Positions 1 to 8,989 of a stretch of DNA of 64,000 nucleotides are shown here, piece after piece. The notes beneath the pieces are model-generated. The model was not told the DNA's origin. It saw only the letters and a list, made by a program, of their open reading frames with translations, and ran no database searches. A program made the translations under genes and the position numbers. This stretch comes from Actinomadura latina NBRC 106108 (GTDB lineage: Bacteria; Actinomycetota; Actinomycetes; Streptosporangiales; Streptosporangiaceae). The stretch is from the NCBI RefSeq assembly GCF_001552195.1, contig NZ_BCQS01000028.1:52682-116681 (forward strand), written 5' to 3'. How positions within the stretch are numbered: position 1 is the stretch's first letter; the number at the start of each line of letters is the position of its first letter.

Positions 1-768
1 GCCGTCGACGAGCGCGGCGATCTCGTCGCCGAACTCGGCGCTCAGCTGGTCGAGGGTGTACGGGGTGTCCTCGACGGTGTCGTGCAGCAGCGCCGCGCAG
101 AGCGTCTCGGTGTTCATGCCGAGCTCGGCGAGGATGGTCGCGACCGCGAGGGGGTGCGTGATGTACGGGTCGCCGCTCTTGCGCTTCTGGTTGCGGTGGT
201 AGTGCGCCGCGACGTCGTAGGCGCGCTCGATGAGCCGCAGGTCCGCCTTCGGGTGGGTGTTGCGGACCGTCTTGATCAGAGGTTCTAGTACCGGGTTCAT
301 AGTGGGCCCGCGCTGGGCGCCCAGCCTGGCGAGCCTTCGGCGCACCCGGGCGGCAGACGGTGGAATCGTGGCCGGCGTGGGCCTGGACGGGGCGTCGGGC
401 TCGGACGCGTCATCGGCGTCCTCCCTGGAGGCGGTGCGCTCGGCGGGGGGAGTCTCTGGTCGGGGAGCCTGCTCGGCGGGCGTCCCCGCGGTCGGTTCTT
501 CGGTGGCCGGGGCGGTCTCGGCGGCCTGGCCTGCGGGCTGGTCGGCGGGCTGGTCTGCGGGAGCCGGCGGGTCTTGCGCGGGACGTCCGGGCGGTGGCGC
601 TCGGCGATCCGCGCGCCGTGGCGGCGCGGTCGACGCCCCGGCCGCCTTGACGGCCCGTTCCCCCGCGGACTCCCGCGCCGGATGCTTTCCGGCCGGGGGC
701 GCCGCGGCGGCGTCGCTCACCGCGCCGGTCGATACCGCCTCACCGGGCACCCAGCCTCCTTCGTCCAT
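1..768 (-). CDS. relA: RelA/SpoT (p)ppGpp synthetase/hydrolase, N-terminal part (cut by window edge)
   Basis: Bifunctional (p)ppGpp synthetase/hydrolase of the stringent response. Only the first 256 residues lie in the window; the synthetase, TGS and ACT parts are beyond the left edge. Residues 1-155 are an Ala/Pro/Glu-rich, probably disordered extension. From about residue 157 the sequence becomes typical of actinobacterial RelA, and the HD hydrolase domain follows with RKSGDPYITHPLA and the catalytic HDTVED at about residues 229-234. The ATG at 766-768 was chosen as the first in-frame start; its Shine-Dalgarno is weak, and an internal ATG at 298-300 is an alternative that would remove the extension. 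The neighbours apt and secF/secD give the usual actinobacterial order. The family is certain, the exact start less so. Confidence 0.93.
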   Translation of the reverse strand, partial: MDEGGWVPGEAVSTGAVSDAAAAPPAGKHPARESAGERAVKAAGASTAPPRRADRRAPPPGRPAQDPPAPADQPADQPAGQAAETAPATEEPTAGTPAEQAPRPETPPAERTASREDADDASEPDAPSRPTPATIPPSAARVRRRLARLGAQRGPTMNPVLEPLIKTVRNTHPKADLRLIERAYDVAAHYHRNQKRKSGDPYITHPLAVATILAELGMNTETLCAALLHDTVEDTPYTLDQLSAEFGDEIAALVDG

Positions 769-853
769 CCGGGCGCTGCCGTGCACGCCCCGCGGATCGC
801 GCCCGTTCCCGCCGGACCCTGATGGCGCCAGTGTATCCGGCGGGCATTTCGCA

Positions 854-1378
854 CTAGACCGTAACCAGGGAATGGACGTCCAGATTCCCCAGTTTGTCGC
901 GTCCGCGCAGGAACGACAGCTCAAGGAGGACCGACAGCCCGACGACGTCGCCGCCGCCCCGCCGGACGAGTTCCGCGGCGGCCCTGGCCGTCCCTCCGGT
1001 GGCCAGGACGTCGTCGACGATCAGCACGCGGTCGCCGGCTTCGAGGGCGTCGGAGTGGATCTCGATCGTCTCGTTCCCGTACTCCAGGTCGTAGGTCTCC
1101 TCGTGCGTCGCCGCGGGCAGCTTGCCCTTCTTGCGCACCGGGACGAAGCCGGCGCCGAAGTGGTAGGCGACGGGCGCGGCGACGATGAACCCCCGGGCCT
1201 CGATACCGACGATCTTGTCGATGGTGCCGCGGCCGTGGTGGTTGACGATCGAGTCGACCACGCCGGCGAACGCGACGTGGTCGGCCAGCAGCGGGGTGAT
1301 GTCCTTGAACATCACCCCGGGCTTCGGGTAGTCGGGGATGTCGCGGATCCGCTCCTGGATCAGCTTGCCGAGGTCCAC
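854..1378 (-). CDS. apt: Adenine phosphoribosyltransferase
   Basis: Cytoplasmic purine salvage enzyme that converts adenine and PRPP to AMP and pyrophosphate. The 174 residues match the usual length of the family. The PRPP-binding signature VLIVDDVLATGGT sits at residues 118-130, and the N-terminal IPDYPKPGVMFKDITPL stretch is typical of bacterial Apt. The start is GTG at 1376-1378, preceded by AAGGGGA about 10 bases upstream. It lies between secF, 20 bases upstream, and relA downstream, the same order as in mycobacteria and streptomycetes, so co-transcription with sec genes is likely. Confidence 0.97.
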   Translation of the reverse strand: MDLGKLIQERIRDIPDYPKPGVMFKDITPLLADHVAFAGVVDSIVNHHGRGTIDKIVGIEARGFIVAAPVAYHFGAGFVPVRKKGKLPAATHEETYDLEYGNETIEIHSDALEAGDRVLIVDDVLATGGTARAAAELVRRGGGDVVGLSVLLELSFLRGRDKLGNLDVHSLVTV

Positions 1379-1398
1379 GATCGAAGAGTCCCCTTGCT

Positions 1399-2577
1399 CT
1401 ACTTGCCGCCGCGGCGCTGCTGCCGCGTCCCGCGCTTGGGCTGCTGCCGCGGCCCGCTCTGCACGACCTTCCGCACGGTGACGGTGCTCCGCGCGTCCGC
1501 GGATTCATCGTCGTCGGCGCCGTCGGCGTCGTCGCCGGGGGCCGGGCCGTCGTCGGCCGGCGGCTTCCCGGACGCGCCCGCACCGGCCTTGACCTTGGTG
1601 GTCGTGACCTGCTTCGCCGCGTTCCGCTCGCGCCGGGCGATGTTCTCCCGGAGCTGCCGGTACTTCGGCTCGCGCTCCTTGAACTGGACGAGCAGCGGCG
1701 TCGCCACGCAGATCGAGGAGTACGTCCCGACGATCATGCCGACGAACAGGGCGAGCGACAGGTCCTTCAGGGTTCCGGCGCCGAACAGCGTGGTACCGAT
1801 GAACAGGATCGCGCCGACCGGCAGGATCGCCACCAGCGAGGTGTTCAGCGAGCGGACGAGGGTGCTGCTGAGCGCCTGGTTCGCGGCCTCGCTGTAGGTG
1901 GTCTTGGAGGTCGGGCCGAGCGGTTTCGTGACCTCCTTGATCATGTCGAACACGACGACCGCGTCATACAGCGAGTAGCCGAGGATCGTCAGGAAGCCGA
2001 GCAGTGTCGCCGGGGTGACCTCGAAACCGACCCAGGCGTAGACGCCGGCCGTGATGACGAGGTCGTGGATCAGCGCGACCACCGCCGCCACGGCCATCCG
2101 CCACTCGAACGCCACCGACAGGTAGGCGATGATCAGGATCATGAAGACGGCCAGCGCCTGCCAGGCCTTCTTCTGGATCTCACCGCCCCACGAGGCGCCG
2201 ACGACCTGGGTGCTGACCTCGTTCGCGGGAACCTTCAGCTCCTGCGTGATGCTCGACTTGACCTCGGTGACGTGGTCGGAGCTCATGCTCTCGGTCGTGA
2301 CCCGCCAGTCCTCGCCGGCCTTCTGCACGATCGCCTGGTGGGCGCCGCCGTCGGTGACGGCGGTGCGCACCTGCTCGATCGAGGAGCTCTTGGCCTGGAA
2401 GGTGAAGACGGAGCCGCCCTTGAACTCGACGCCGAAGTTCAGGCCCTGGACGAGGAGGCCGGCGATCGACAGCGCCAGCAGCAGCCCGGAGATCGTGTAC
2501 CAGATCTTCGGCCGGCCGACGATGTCGGCGCTGATCTCGCCCCGGTAGATCCGCGAGGTGACCGTGCGCAGTCCCAT
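1399..2577 (-). CDS. secF: Protein translocase subunit SecF
   Basis: Membrane subunit of the SecDF complex, which uses the proton gradient to help complete Sec-dependent secretion. The protein has 392 residues: a first membrane segment at about residues 28-47, an extracytoplasmic P4 domain containing the family motif GLNFGVEFKGG, and five further membrane helices with the conserved GYSLYDAVVVFD (the D4 region) and a stretch rich in LNTSLVAI. The C-terminus carries a long acidic, Gly/Pro-rich and then basic cytoplasmic tail, common in actinobacteria. AGGAGG lies 8 bases before the ATG, and the gene starts 3 bases after the secD stop, so the two are translationally linked. Confidence 0.97.
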   Translation of the reverse strand: MGLRTVTSRIYRGEISADIVGRPKIWYTISGLLLALSIAGLLVQGLNFGVEFKGGSVFTFQAKSSSIEQVRTAVTDGGAHQAIVQKAGEDWRVTTESMSSDHVTEVKSSITQELKVPANEVSTQVVGASWGGEIQKKAWQALAVFMILIIAYLSVAFEWRMAVAAVVALIHDLVITAGVYAWVGFEVTPATLLGFLTILGYSLYDAVVVFDMIKEVTKPLGPTSKTTYSEAANQALSSTLVRSLNTSLVAILPVGAILFIGTTLFGAGTLKDLSLALFVGMIVGTYSSICVATPLLVQFKEREPKYRQLRENIARRERNAAKQVTTTKVKAGAGASGKPPADDGPAPGDDADGADDDESADARSTVTVRKVVQSGPRQQPKRGTRQQRRGGK

Positions 2578-2580
2578 GGG

Positions 2581-4359
2581 TCAGGCCTCCTGGCTCGTCT
2601 TGCGGGCGGTGGTCGCGGACGTCTCCTGGACGCGGTGCAGCCGGCTCGGATCGAGCCCCGACAGCGGATGCCCCCGGCCGAAGAACCTGGTGCGCGACAG
2701 CAGCGTGACCATCGGCTTGGTGAAGAAGAACACCACCACGATGTCGATGAGCGTCGTGAGGCCCATCGCGAACGCGAACCCGGCGACGCCGCCGACGGCG
2801 AGGAAGTACAGCACGAGCGCGGCCAGGAAGGTGACGGCGTCGGCGACGAGGATCGTGCGCCGCGCCCGCTTCCAGGCGTTCTCCACGGAGGAGCGCAGCT
2901 TGCGCCCGGCTCTCAGCTCGTCCCGCAGCCGCTCGAAGTAGACGATGAACGAGTCCGCGGTGATGCCGATCGAGACGATCAGCCCGATGATGTGCGGCAG
3001 GGAGAGCCGGAAGCCCATCCCCTCGCCGAGGATCACCACCGCCAGGTAGGTGACGGCGGACGCCACGACCAGGCTGGACACCGCGACCAGGCCGAGGCCC
3101 CGGTAGTAGAACAGGCAGTACAGCACCACCAGGCCGAGGCCGATCGCGCCCGCGATGAGGCCGCCGGTCAGCTGGTCGGAGCCCAGCGTGGACGACACCT
3201 CGTCGATGGAGCTCTGCGTGAACTCCAGCGGCAGCGCGCCGTACTTGAGCACGTTGGCGAGGTCGGTGGCGTACTGCTGGTCGAAGCTCTCGGGCGGCCC
3301 GTCGATGCTGGCGGTGCCGCCGGTGATCGGGCCCTCCCGGATGGCGGGCGCCGAGACGACCTGGCCGTCCAGCACGATCGCGACCTGCGCCTGCGGCGAG
3401 GACGAGCTCTGCTGGTAGGCGCGGGACGCGTCGGTGGTGACCTCGCCGAACTGGCGGGCGCCCTTGCCGTCGAACTTCAGCGAGACCGACCAGCTCGCCT
3501 GGCCCTGCTGGGCGTTCGGCGGCATCGCGTTGGCCTCGTCGACGTTCTCGCCGAGCACCCGGACGGGCCCGAGGATGTACTTGGCGACCTGGCCGTTCTC
3601 CTCGTCCTGGTCACACGCGGCGACGAACTTGCGGCTCGGGTCGTTCGCCCCGGCGGCGCGCCGGTCGCCGTTGTAGCAGTCGAGGGCCTCGAACTGCTTG
3701 ATGACGGCCTTGTCGGTGACGCCGGGGTAGTCCTGCGCGGGCGCCGAGGGCTGCCCGGACGGCTGGACCAGCGACGACGGCGACGGGGCGGCCCCGCCGG
3801 ACGGCTTCGGCGTCGGGGCCGTCAGCGCCCGCGACAGCGCTTTGCCGCGCGGGGTGGACGACGACGACGGCGAGGCGCTCGCCGTGGGCGACGCGGACGG
3901 CGAAGCGCTCTTCCCGCCGTCCTTGCCCTTGGCGGAGTCACTCGGCGACGGGGCCGGTGTGGCCCCGCCCGCCGGACGGCCGTCCGTCGTCGCGAACACC
4001 TGGCGGAACTGCAGTTTCGCCGTGGTGCCGATCAGGTTGACGACGCGGCTCTGCCCCTCACCGGGGACGTTCACCACGATGTTGCTGCTGCCCTGCTTCG
4101 CGACCTCGGCGTCCGAGACCCCCAGGCCGTTGACCCGCTCCGTCATGATCTTGACGGCCTGGTTCATCTGCTCGGCGGGGGGATCCCCGCCGCCGGGGGT
4201 CTTGGCGGTGAGCGTCACGGTCGTCCCGCCGGCCAGGTCGAGGCCGAGCTTGGGCGTCGTGCGCCCCTGCCAGACCGCCAGACCGGCGAGGACGACCAGG
4301 ATCGCGAACAATGCGAGGAGAGTGCGCCCGGGCTTGGGAGCGGTTCTGGGCGAGGCCAC
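2581..4359 (-). CDS. secD: Protein translocase subunit SecD
   Basis: Partner of SecF in the proton-driven Sec accessory complex. I place the start at GTG 4357-4359, giving 592 residues that begin directly before the first membrane helix (LLALFAILVVLAGLAVW). The family motif LGLDLAGGTTVTL follows, then the P1 domain, which is interrupted by a roughly 90-residue Ser/Pro/Ala-rich low-complexity insert (about residues 120-200), a common actinobacterial elaboration of unknown role. The C-terminal half has the SecD membrane domain with GIGITADSFIVYFERLRDE. The reading frame stays open further upstream, but that part overlaps yajC and looks non-coding. The gene is in the order yajC-secD-secF. Confidence 0.95.
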   Translation of the reverse strand: MASPRTAPKPGRTLLALFAILVVLAGLAVWQGRTTPKLGLDLAGGTTVTLTAKTPGGGDPPAEQMNQAVKIMTERVNGLGVSDAEVAKQGSSNIVVNVPGEGQSRVVNLIGTTAKLQFRQVFATTDGRPAGGATPAPSPSDSAKGKDGGKSASPSASPTASASPSSSSTPRGKALSRALTAPTPKPSGGAAPSPSSLVQPSGQPSAPAQDYPGVTDKAVIKQFEALDCYNGDRRAAGANDPSRKFVAACDQDEENGQVAKYILGPVRVLGENVDEANAMPPNAQQGQASWSVSLKFDGKGARQFGEVTTDASRAYQQSSSSPQAQVAIVLDGQVVSAPAIREGPITGGTASIDGPPESFDQQYATDLANVLKYGALPLEFTQSSIDEVSSTLGSDQLTGGLIAGAIGLGLVVLYCLFYYRGLGLVAVSSLVVASAVTYLAVVILGEGMGFRLSLPHIIGLIVSIGITADSFIVYFERLRDELRAGRKLRSSVENAWKRARRTILVADAVTFLAALVLYFLAVGGVAGFAFAMGLTTLIDIVVVFFFTKPMVTLLSRTRFFGRGHPLSGLDPSRLHRVQETSATTARKTSQEA

Positions 4360-4397
4360 TTGTCGTCGTACTTCCCGTCTTTGTCGTCGCCGTGGGG

Positions 4398-4886
4398 TCA
4401 GGCGGAGGGCTTGTCCGCCGCCTTGACCTTCGTCTTCCCCTTCGGCTCGGACTCGGGCTCGCCGTCCTCGTCCGCCGCGGTGTCCCCGGCCTCCGTGCCG
4501 CCGTCCTTGGACAGGTCGACGGCGTCGTCCTCGTCCTCGTCCTGCTCGTCGGCGTCCTCGTCGAGCTCGTCGTCGAGGTCCTCCGGCTCGGGGTCCTTGA
4601 GGATCTGCATGACGGCCTGCTTGACGAAGCGCACCTCGATCCCGTCGGCGATCTCCAGGACGAGCCCGTCGTCGTCGACCGCCACGACGACGGCGCGCAT
4701 TCCGCTGGTCGTCAGCACGCGCACGCCTGGCTGAAGGTCGGTCTGCATCTGCGTCTGCTCTTTGCGGCGCTTGCTCTGCGGCCGGATGAGCAGAAGGTAG
4801 AAGACCACAGGAATGGCGAGGAGCAGGAGCACATTGAAGGCTCCGCTCCCGCCGGAGTCCGCCGCGAGAATCATGTCGCTGCCCAT
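4398..4886 (-). CDS. yajC: Preprotein translocase subunit YajC
   Basis: Small inner-membrane protein associated with SecDF. It has 162 residues: one N-terminal membrane helix (FNVLLLLAIPVVFYLLLI) followed by the family hallmark RPQSKRRKEQ, a small beta-rich domain with GVRVLTTSGMRAVVVAV, and a very acidic C-terminal tail of about 60 residues (DEDADEQDEDEDD). The start was set at ATG 4884-4886, where GGAAGG lies 11 bases upstream; an in-frame ATG at 4872-4874 is an alternative. It is the first gene of the yajC-secD-secF run, separated by 177 bases from ruvB, so a promoter probably lies in that gap. Confidence 0.93.
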   Translation of the reverse strand: MGSDMILAADSGGSGAFNVLLLLAIPVVFYLLLIRPQSKRRKEQTQMQTDLQPGVRVLTTSGMRAVVVAVDDDGLVLEIADGIEVRFVKQAVMQILKDPEPEDLDDELDEDADEQDEDEDDAVDLSKDGGTEAGDTAADEDGEPESEPKGKTKVKAADKPSA

Positions 4887-5063
4887 TACCGGGGCATCCT
4901 TCCGATGTCGATTGCCCAGCCTGTGACCGGATCGGCCACGCGCACGGGACCGCCGGCTGGAGACGGTGAACCAAGTCCCGGAGTCTAGAGAGTACGCGAG
5001 GCCCCGGCAACGACGCGACGAGCGGCGACGCCGGGAAGTTCCCAACCCGTTACCGGATGATCA

Positions 5064-6182
5064 CTATTGCGGCCGGTCCGCGTCCTCGTCCACGTCGAAC
5101 AGGGTCCCCGCCAGCGGCGCCGTGGGCGGCTGGGCGAGGCCCAGATGCGCCCACGCGGCGGCCGTGGCGACCCTGCCGCGCGGCGTCCTCGCCAGCAGCC
5201 CCTGCCGGACGAGGAACGGCTCGGCCACGACCTCCACGGTCTCGGGCTCCTCCCCCACCGACACGGCGAGGGTGGAGAGCCCCACCGGACCGCCGCCGAA
5301 CTTGCGCATCAGCGACTCCAGGACGGACCGGTCGAGCCGGTCCAGTCCCCGTTCGTCCACCTCGTACAACGCGAGGGCTGCCCGCGCTGATTCCTGTGTG
5401 ATGACGCCGTCGGCGCGGACCTCGGCGTAGTCGCGGACGCGGCGCAGCAGCCGGTTGGCGATGCGGGGCGTGCCGCGGGACCGCCCGGCGACCTCGGCGG
5501 CGGCGTCGTCGGAGATCTCCACGTCCAGCAGGGTCGCCGACCGCCGGACGATGACCTCCAGCTCGGCGGGCTCGTAGAAGTCCATGTGCGCGACGAAGCC
5601 GAACCGGTCGCGCAGCGGCCCGGGCAGCATGCCGGCCCGGGTGGTGGCCCCGACCAGCGTGAACGGCGCGATGTCCAGCGGGATGGCGGTCGCGCCCGGC
5701 CCCTTGCCCACGACGACGTCGACCCGGAAGTCCTCCATCGCCATGTAGAGCATCTCCTCGGCGGGACGCGCCAGCCGGTGGATCTCGTCCAGGAACAGCA
5801 CCTCGCCCTCGGCGAGGGTGGACAGCACCGCCGCGAGGTCGCCGGCCCGCTCGATCGCGGGCCCGGAGGAGATCCGCAGCGGCTGCCCCAGCTCCGCCGC
5901 GATGATCATGGCGAGGGTGGTCTTGCCGAGGCCGGGGCCGCCCGACAGCAGCACGTGGTCGGGCGTCCGGCCGCGCCGCAGCGCGCTGTGCAGCACCAGC
6001 GAGAGCTGCTCGCGGACCCGTTCCTGCCCGACGAAGTCGTCGAGCTTCTTCGGCCGCAGCGCGGCCTCGATGCGCTGCTCCTCGGTCCCGTCGGCGTCCG
6101 CGGAGACCAGCCGCTCGAACTCCCCGCCCGCTCCTCCCGCGGAGGGACGGCCGCCGGCACCCCCCGGTTCGCCGCTCGTCAT
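5064..6182 (-). CDS. ruvB: Holliday junction branch migration DNA helicase RuvB
   Basis: AAA+ motor of the RuvAB branch-migration complex, acting on Holliday junctions in recombinational repair. The protein has 372 residues. After a Gly-rich N-terminal tail come LRPKKLDDFVGQ at residues 42-53, Walker A GGPGLGKTTL at 81-90, Walker B LFLDEIHRL with D132/E133, sensor 1 GATTRAG, the arginine-finger region PLRDRFG, and the C-terminal winged helix (GGGPVGLSTLA). The ATG overlaps the ruvA stop (ATGA), so translation is coupled. The order ruvC-ruvA-ruvB is standard in actinobacteria. Confidence 0.98.
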   Translation of the reverse strand: MTSGEPGGAGGRPSAGGAGGEFERLVSADADGTEEQRIEAALRPKKLDDFVGQERVREQLSLVLHSALRRGRTPDHVLLSGGPGLGKTTLAMIIAAELGQPLRISSGPAIERAGDLAAVLSTLAEGEVLFLDEIHRLARPAEEMLYMAMEDFRVDVVVGKGPGATAIPLDIAPFTLVGATTRAGMLPGPLRDRFGFVAHMDFYEPAELEVIVRRSATLLDVEISDDAAAEVAGRSRGTPRIANRLLRRVRDYAEVRADGVITQESARAALALYEVDERGLDRLDRSVLESLMRKFGGGPVGLSTLAVSVGEEPETVEVVAEPFLVRQGLLARTPRGRVATAAAWAHLGLAQPPTAPLAGTLFDVDEDADRPQ

Positions 6183-6781
6183 TTGCTCAGCTTCTTCAGC
6201 GCGGACCTCAGCAGAGCGGCGACGGGCGGCGTCTCACCGCCGTCGAGGTCGGCGGCGACCGCGTCCACGGCGGCGTCGGCGTCCCTGGCGGACCAGCCGA
6301 GGTTGATCAGGCCCATCTGCACCTGGTCGCGCCACGCCTCGGCACGGGCGGGGGCGCGCACCTCGCCGGCGTCGCCGACCGGCCCGCCGAGCCGGTCCCG
6401 GAGCTCCAGGACGATCCGCTGGGCGCCCTTCTTGCCGATGCCGGGGACCTTGGTGAGGGCGGTGACGTCCTCGGTGGCCACGGCGCGGCGCAGCGCGTTC
6501 GGCGGGTGGACGGCGAGCATCGCCAGGGCGAGCCGGGGGCCGATGCCGCTCGCGGTCTGCAGCAGCTCGAACACCGTCCGCTCGTCGTCGTCGGCGAACC
6601 CGAACAGGGTCAGGGAGTCCTCGCGGACGACGAGGGACGTCGGCACGTTCGCCTGGTCGCCGACCCGCAGCCCGGCGAGGGTCGCGGGCGTGCACTGCAC
6701 CGAGAGGCCGACGCCGTGCACGTCGATCACCGCGCCGTCGGGCCCGGCGGCGGCCACCCGGCCGCTGACGAAGGCGATCAC
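6179..6781 (-). CDS. ruvA: Holliday junction branch migration complex subunit RuvA
   Basis: Tetrameric Holliday-junction-binding protein that targets RuvB. The 200-residue length is typical. Seen are the N-terminal OB-fold (VIAFVSGRVA and VHGVGLSVQC), two helix-hairpin-helix motifs (SGIGPRLAL at 78-86 and VPGIGKKGA at 112-120) and the C-terminal domain III that contacts RuvB (GLINLGWSARDADAAV). The start is GTG 6779-6781, which overlaps the ruvC stop as GTGA; the 3' end overlaps ruvB as ATGA. The frame is open further upstream, but that part lies over ruvC and shows no RuvA similarity. Confidence 0.97.
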   Translation of the reverse strand: MIAFVSGRVAAAGPDGAVIDVHGVGLSVQCTPATLAGLRVGDQANVPTSLVVREDSLTLFGFADDDERTVFELLQTASGIGPRLALAMLAVHPPNALRRAVATEDVTALTKVPGIGKKGAQRIVLELRDRLGGPVGDAGEVRAPARAEAWRDQVQMGLINLGWSARDADAAVDAVAADLDGGETPPVAALLRSALKKLSK

Positions 6782-7353
6782 TGGACACTTCCTCCTCTGC
6801 TGCGGGCGGCGAGCCGGGCGCGTTCGGCCCGGGCCGCCTCCTCGATGCGCGACCGCTGCGCGTGTGCGAGCCGCTGCTGCGCTCCCCCGCGCCACACGTG
6901 GCAGATGGCGAGCGCGAGCGCGTCGGCCGCGTCCGCCGGCCTGGGGGCCGTCTCCAGGGACAGCAGCCGGGTCACCATCCGGGTCACCTGCGCCTTGTCG
7001 GCGCGCCCGTTGCCGGTTACGGCGGCCTTGGCCTCGCTCGGCGTGTGCAGCGCGACGGGCAGCCCGCGCCGGGCCGCGGCCAGCATCGCGATGCCGGCCG
7101 CCTGCGCGGTGCCCATCACCGTCCGGACGTTGTGCTGGGAGAACACGCGCTCGACGGCGACGGCGTCCGGCCGGAACTCCTCCATCAGCGCCTCGATGCC
7201 GGCCTCGATGCCGACCAGGCGCAGGGCGTGGTCTTCGTCCGCGTCGGTCCGCACGACCGACACGTGCACGAGATGGAGCCGCTTGCCGGGATCGCCCTCG
7301 ACGACCCCCACCCCGCACCGGGTGAGCCCGGGGTCCACCCCCATCACCCGCAC
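6778..7353 (-). CDS. ruvC: Crossover junction endodeoxyribonuclease RuvC
   Basis: Holliday-junction resolvase of the RuvABC pathway. The four acidic catalytic residues of the family can be placed: D7 (VMGVDPGLTRCG), E68 (VAVERVF), and D141 and D144 (PADAADALALAICH). I chose GTG 7351-7353, giving 191 residues, because AAGGAG lies 5 bases before it; an ATG six codons upstream (7369-7371) has no such site. Promoter sequences for the ruvCAB operon probably lie in the 173-base gap to yebC, which also holds a hairpin. Confidence 0.96.
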   Translation of the reverse strand: MRVMGVDPGLTRCGVGVVEGDPGKRLHLVHVSVVRTDADEDHALRLVGIEAGIEALMEEFRPDAVAVERVFSQHNVRTVMGTAQAAGIAMLAAARRGLPVALHTPSEAKAAVTGNGRADKAQVTRMVTRLLSLETAPRPADAADALALAICHVWRGGAQQRLAHAQRSRIEEAARAERARLAARSRGGSVQ

Positions 7354-7467
7354 GGCCGCTCCTTCGATCATGTGTTCGGCCGCCAACGCTACCAATCCGG
7401 CGGCTCCCCGTGGAGGGCGCGCAGGCGTGTCCCCAGAAGAAATGCAGGGCGAACGGGACCGCAGTCC

Positions 7468-7494
7468 GACGCGGACGTGCGGCACCGCCGCGTC
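7468..7494 (-). terminator. Possible terminator hairpin after yebC
   Basis: GACGCGG and CCGCGTC form a 7-bp stem around a 13-base loop, 33 bases past the yebC stop. There is no T-tract, as is common for actinobacterial terminators, so this is only a candidate. The rest of the gap between yebC and ruvC shows no gene. Confidence 0.3.
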
Positions 7495-7526
7495 CGGGCG
7501 GGAGCGCGGCGGCGCGGGCGGAGGGC

Positions 7527-8282
7527 TCAGGCGTCGAGGGAGGCCATGACCTCGTCGGGGACGTCGAAGTTGGCGTAGACGTCCTGGACGTCGTCGGAGT
7601 CCTCCAGGGCGTCCAAGAGGCGGAAGACCTTCTTGGCGTTGTCCTCGTCGAGGGGGACGGTGACGCTCGGCAGGAACTTGCTCTCGGCCGACTCGTAGTC
7701 GATCCCGGCGTCGACCAGGGCGCTGCGGACGGCGACCAGGTCGCCGGCCTCGCTGACGACCTCGAAGTTCTCCTCGTCGAGTTCGTTGACCTCCTCGGCG
7801 CCGGCGTCGAGGACGGCCATCATCACCTCGTCCTCGCTGGTGTTCGCCTTGGGGACGATCACGACGCCCTTGCGGTTGAACATGTACGACACCGAGCCCG
7901 GGTCGGCGAGGGAGCCGCCGTTGCGGGTGAGGGCGACGCGGACCTCGGAGGCGGCCCGGTTGCGGTTGTCGGTGAGGCACTCGATGAGCACGGCGACGCC
8001 ACCGGGCGCGTAGCCCTCGTAGGTGATGTTCTGCCAGTCCGCGCCCCCGGCCTCCTCACCGGCTCCGCGCTTGCGCGCGCGCTCGATGTTGTCGTTGGGG
8101 ACGGAGTTCTTCTTCGCCTTGTAGATGGCGTCGTAGAGGGTGGGGTTGGCGTCGGGGTCGCCGCCGCCGGTGCGCGCCGCCACCTCGATGTTCTTGATCA
8201 GCTTCGCGAAGAGCTTGCCCCGCTTGGCGTCGAGGGCCGCCTTCTTGTGCTTGGTCGTCGCCCACTTGGAATGGCCGGACAT
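7527..8282 (-). CDS. YebC/PmpR family DNA-binding transcriptional or translational regulator
   Basis: Member of the TACO1/YebC family, found in nearly all bacteria next to ruvC. Known members act as DNA-binding regulators or, in more recent work, help ribosomes through difficult sequences. The 251 residues start with the family signature MSGHSKWATTKHKKAALDAKRGK, shown here only in part as MSGHSKWATTKHKKA, and contain the conserved YEGYAPGGVAVLIECLTDN and GSVSYMFNRKGV blocks. A strong AGGAGG lies 8 bases before the ATG. The pdxT stop is 3 bases upstream, so pdxT-yebC form one unit. Confidence 0.95.
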   Translation of the reverse strand: MSGHSKWATTKHKKAALDAKRGKLFAKLIKNIEVAARTGGGDPDANPTLYDAIYKAKKNSVPNDNIERARKRGAGEEAGGADWQNITYEGYAPGGVAVLIECLTDNRNRAASEVRVALTRNGGSLADPGSVSYMFNRKGVVIVPKANTSEDEVMMAVLDAGAEEVNELDEENFEVVSEAGDLVAVRSALVDAGIDYESAESKFLPSVTVPLDEDNAKKVFRLLDALEDSDDVQDVYANFDVPDEVMASLDA

Positions 8283-8285
8283 CTG

Positions 8286-8903
8286 TCACTCCTCCTCTGT
8301 CGTCCGGCGCACCAGATCGGCGAAGTAGTGGTGCACGCGGAAATCGCCTGTCAGCTCCGGATGGAACGAGGTCGCCATGAGGCGCCCCTGACGAACGGCG
8401 ACGATCCTACCGGCGTTCGGGCCGCTCTCGGCGCGTCCGAGGACCTCGACGGCGTCGCCGACGGACTCCACCCAGGGTGCGCGGATGAAAACGGCGTGGT
8501 ACGGCGTGTCCCCCATGCCGGTCAGCGGCACCGCGGCCTCGAAGGAGTCGACCTGCCGGCCGAACGCGTTGCGCCGCACCGTCATGTCGATCCCGCCGAC
8601 GGTCTCCTGGCCCGCCGCGCCGTCCCGGATGCGGTCGGCCAGCATGATCATGCCGGCGCAGGAGCCGTACACGGGCAGGCCCGCCTCGATCCGCTTGCGC
8701 AGCGGGTCGAGCAGCTCGAACGAGCGCGCCAGCCGCCACATCGTGGTGGACTCCCCGCCGGGCAGGACGAGGCCGCCGACGCGTTCGAGCTCCTCGGGGC
8801 GGCGCACGGTCAGGGCGCGCGCCCCCGCGGCCTCCAGCGCGCGGACGTGCTCGCGCACGTCACCCTGCAGGGCGAGGACGCCGATCGTCGGCACAGTCGT
8901 CAC
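8286..8903 (-). CDS. pdxT: Pyridoxal 5'-phosphate synthase glutaminase subunit PdxT
   Basis: Class I glutaminase that feeds ammonia to PdxS in the deoxyxylulose-independent PLP pathway. It has 205 residues. Seen are LALQGDVREH, the GGES loop at 49-52, the nucleophile C82 in YGSCAGMI, and the catalytic pair H181 and E183 in SFHPELTGD. The GTG start at 8901-8903 has GGAAGG 7 bases upstream. It is separated from pdxS by one gene of unknown function; mycobacteria have an acyl-CoA thioesterase in that position. Confidence 0.97.
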   Translation of the reverse strand: MTTVPTIGVLALQGDVREHVRALEAAGARALTVRRPEELERVGGLVLPGGESTTMWRLARSFELLDPLRKRIEAGLPVYGSCAGMIMLADRIRDGAAGQETVGGIDMTVRRNAFGRQVDSFEAAVPLTGMGDTPYHAVFIRAPWVESVGDAVEVLGRAESGPNAGRIVAVRQGRLMATSFHPELTGDFRVHHYFADLVRRTTEEE

Positions 8904-8989
8904 GTGGAAACCTTCCGGGAATGCGCGGGGGTCGTGTCAACCCTAGACGTTCCTTACAACGTGCCGCGACCTGGCCGATCTTCCCGGGA

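Noticed and set aside
2065..4734. 889-codon plus-strand frame across secF, secD and yajC
   Set aside because: Shadow of the sec genes; composition is Asp/Arg/His-rich and shows no family features.
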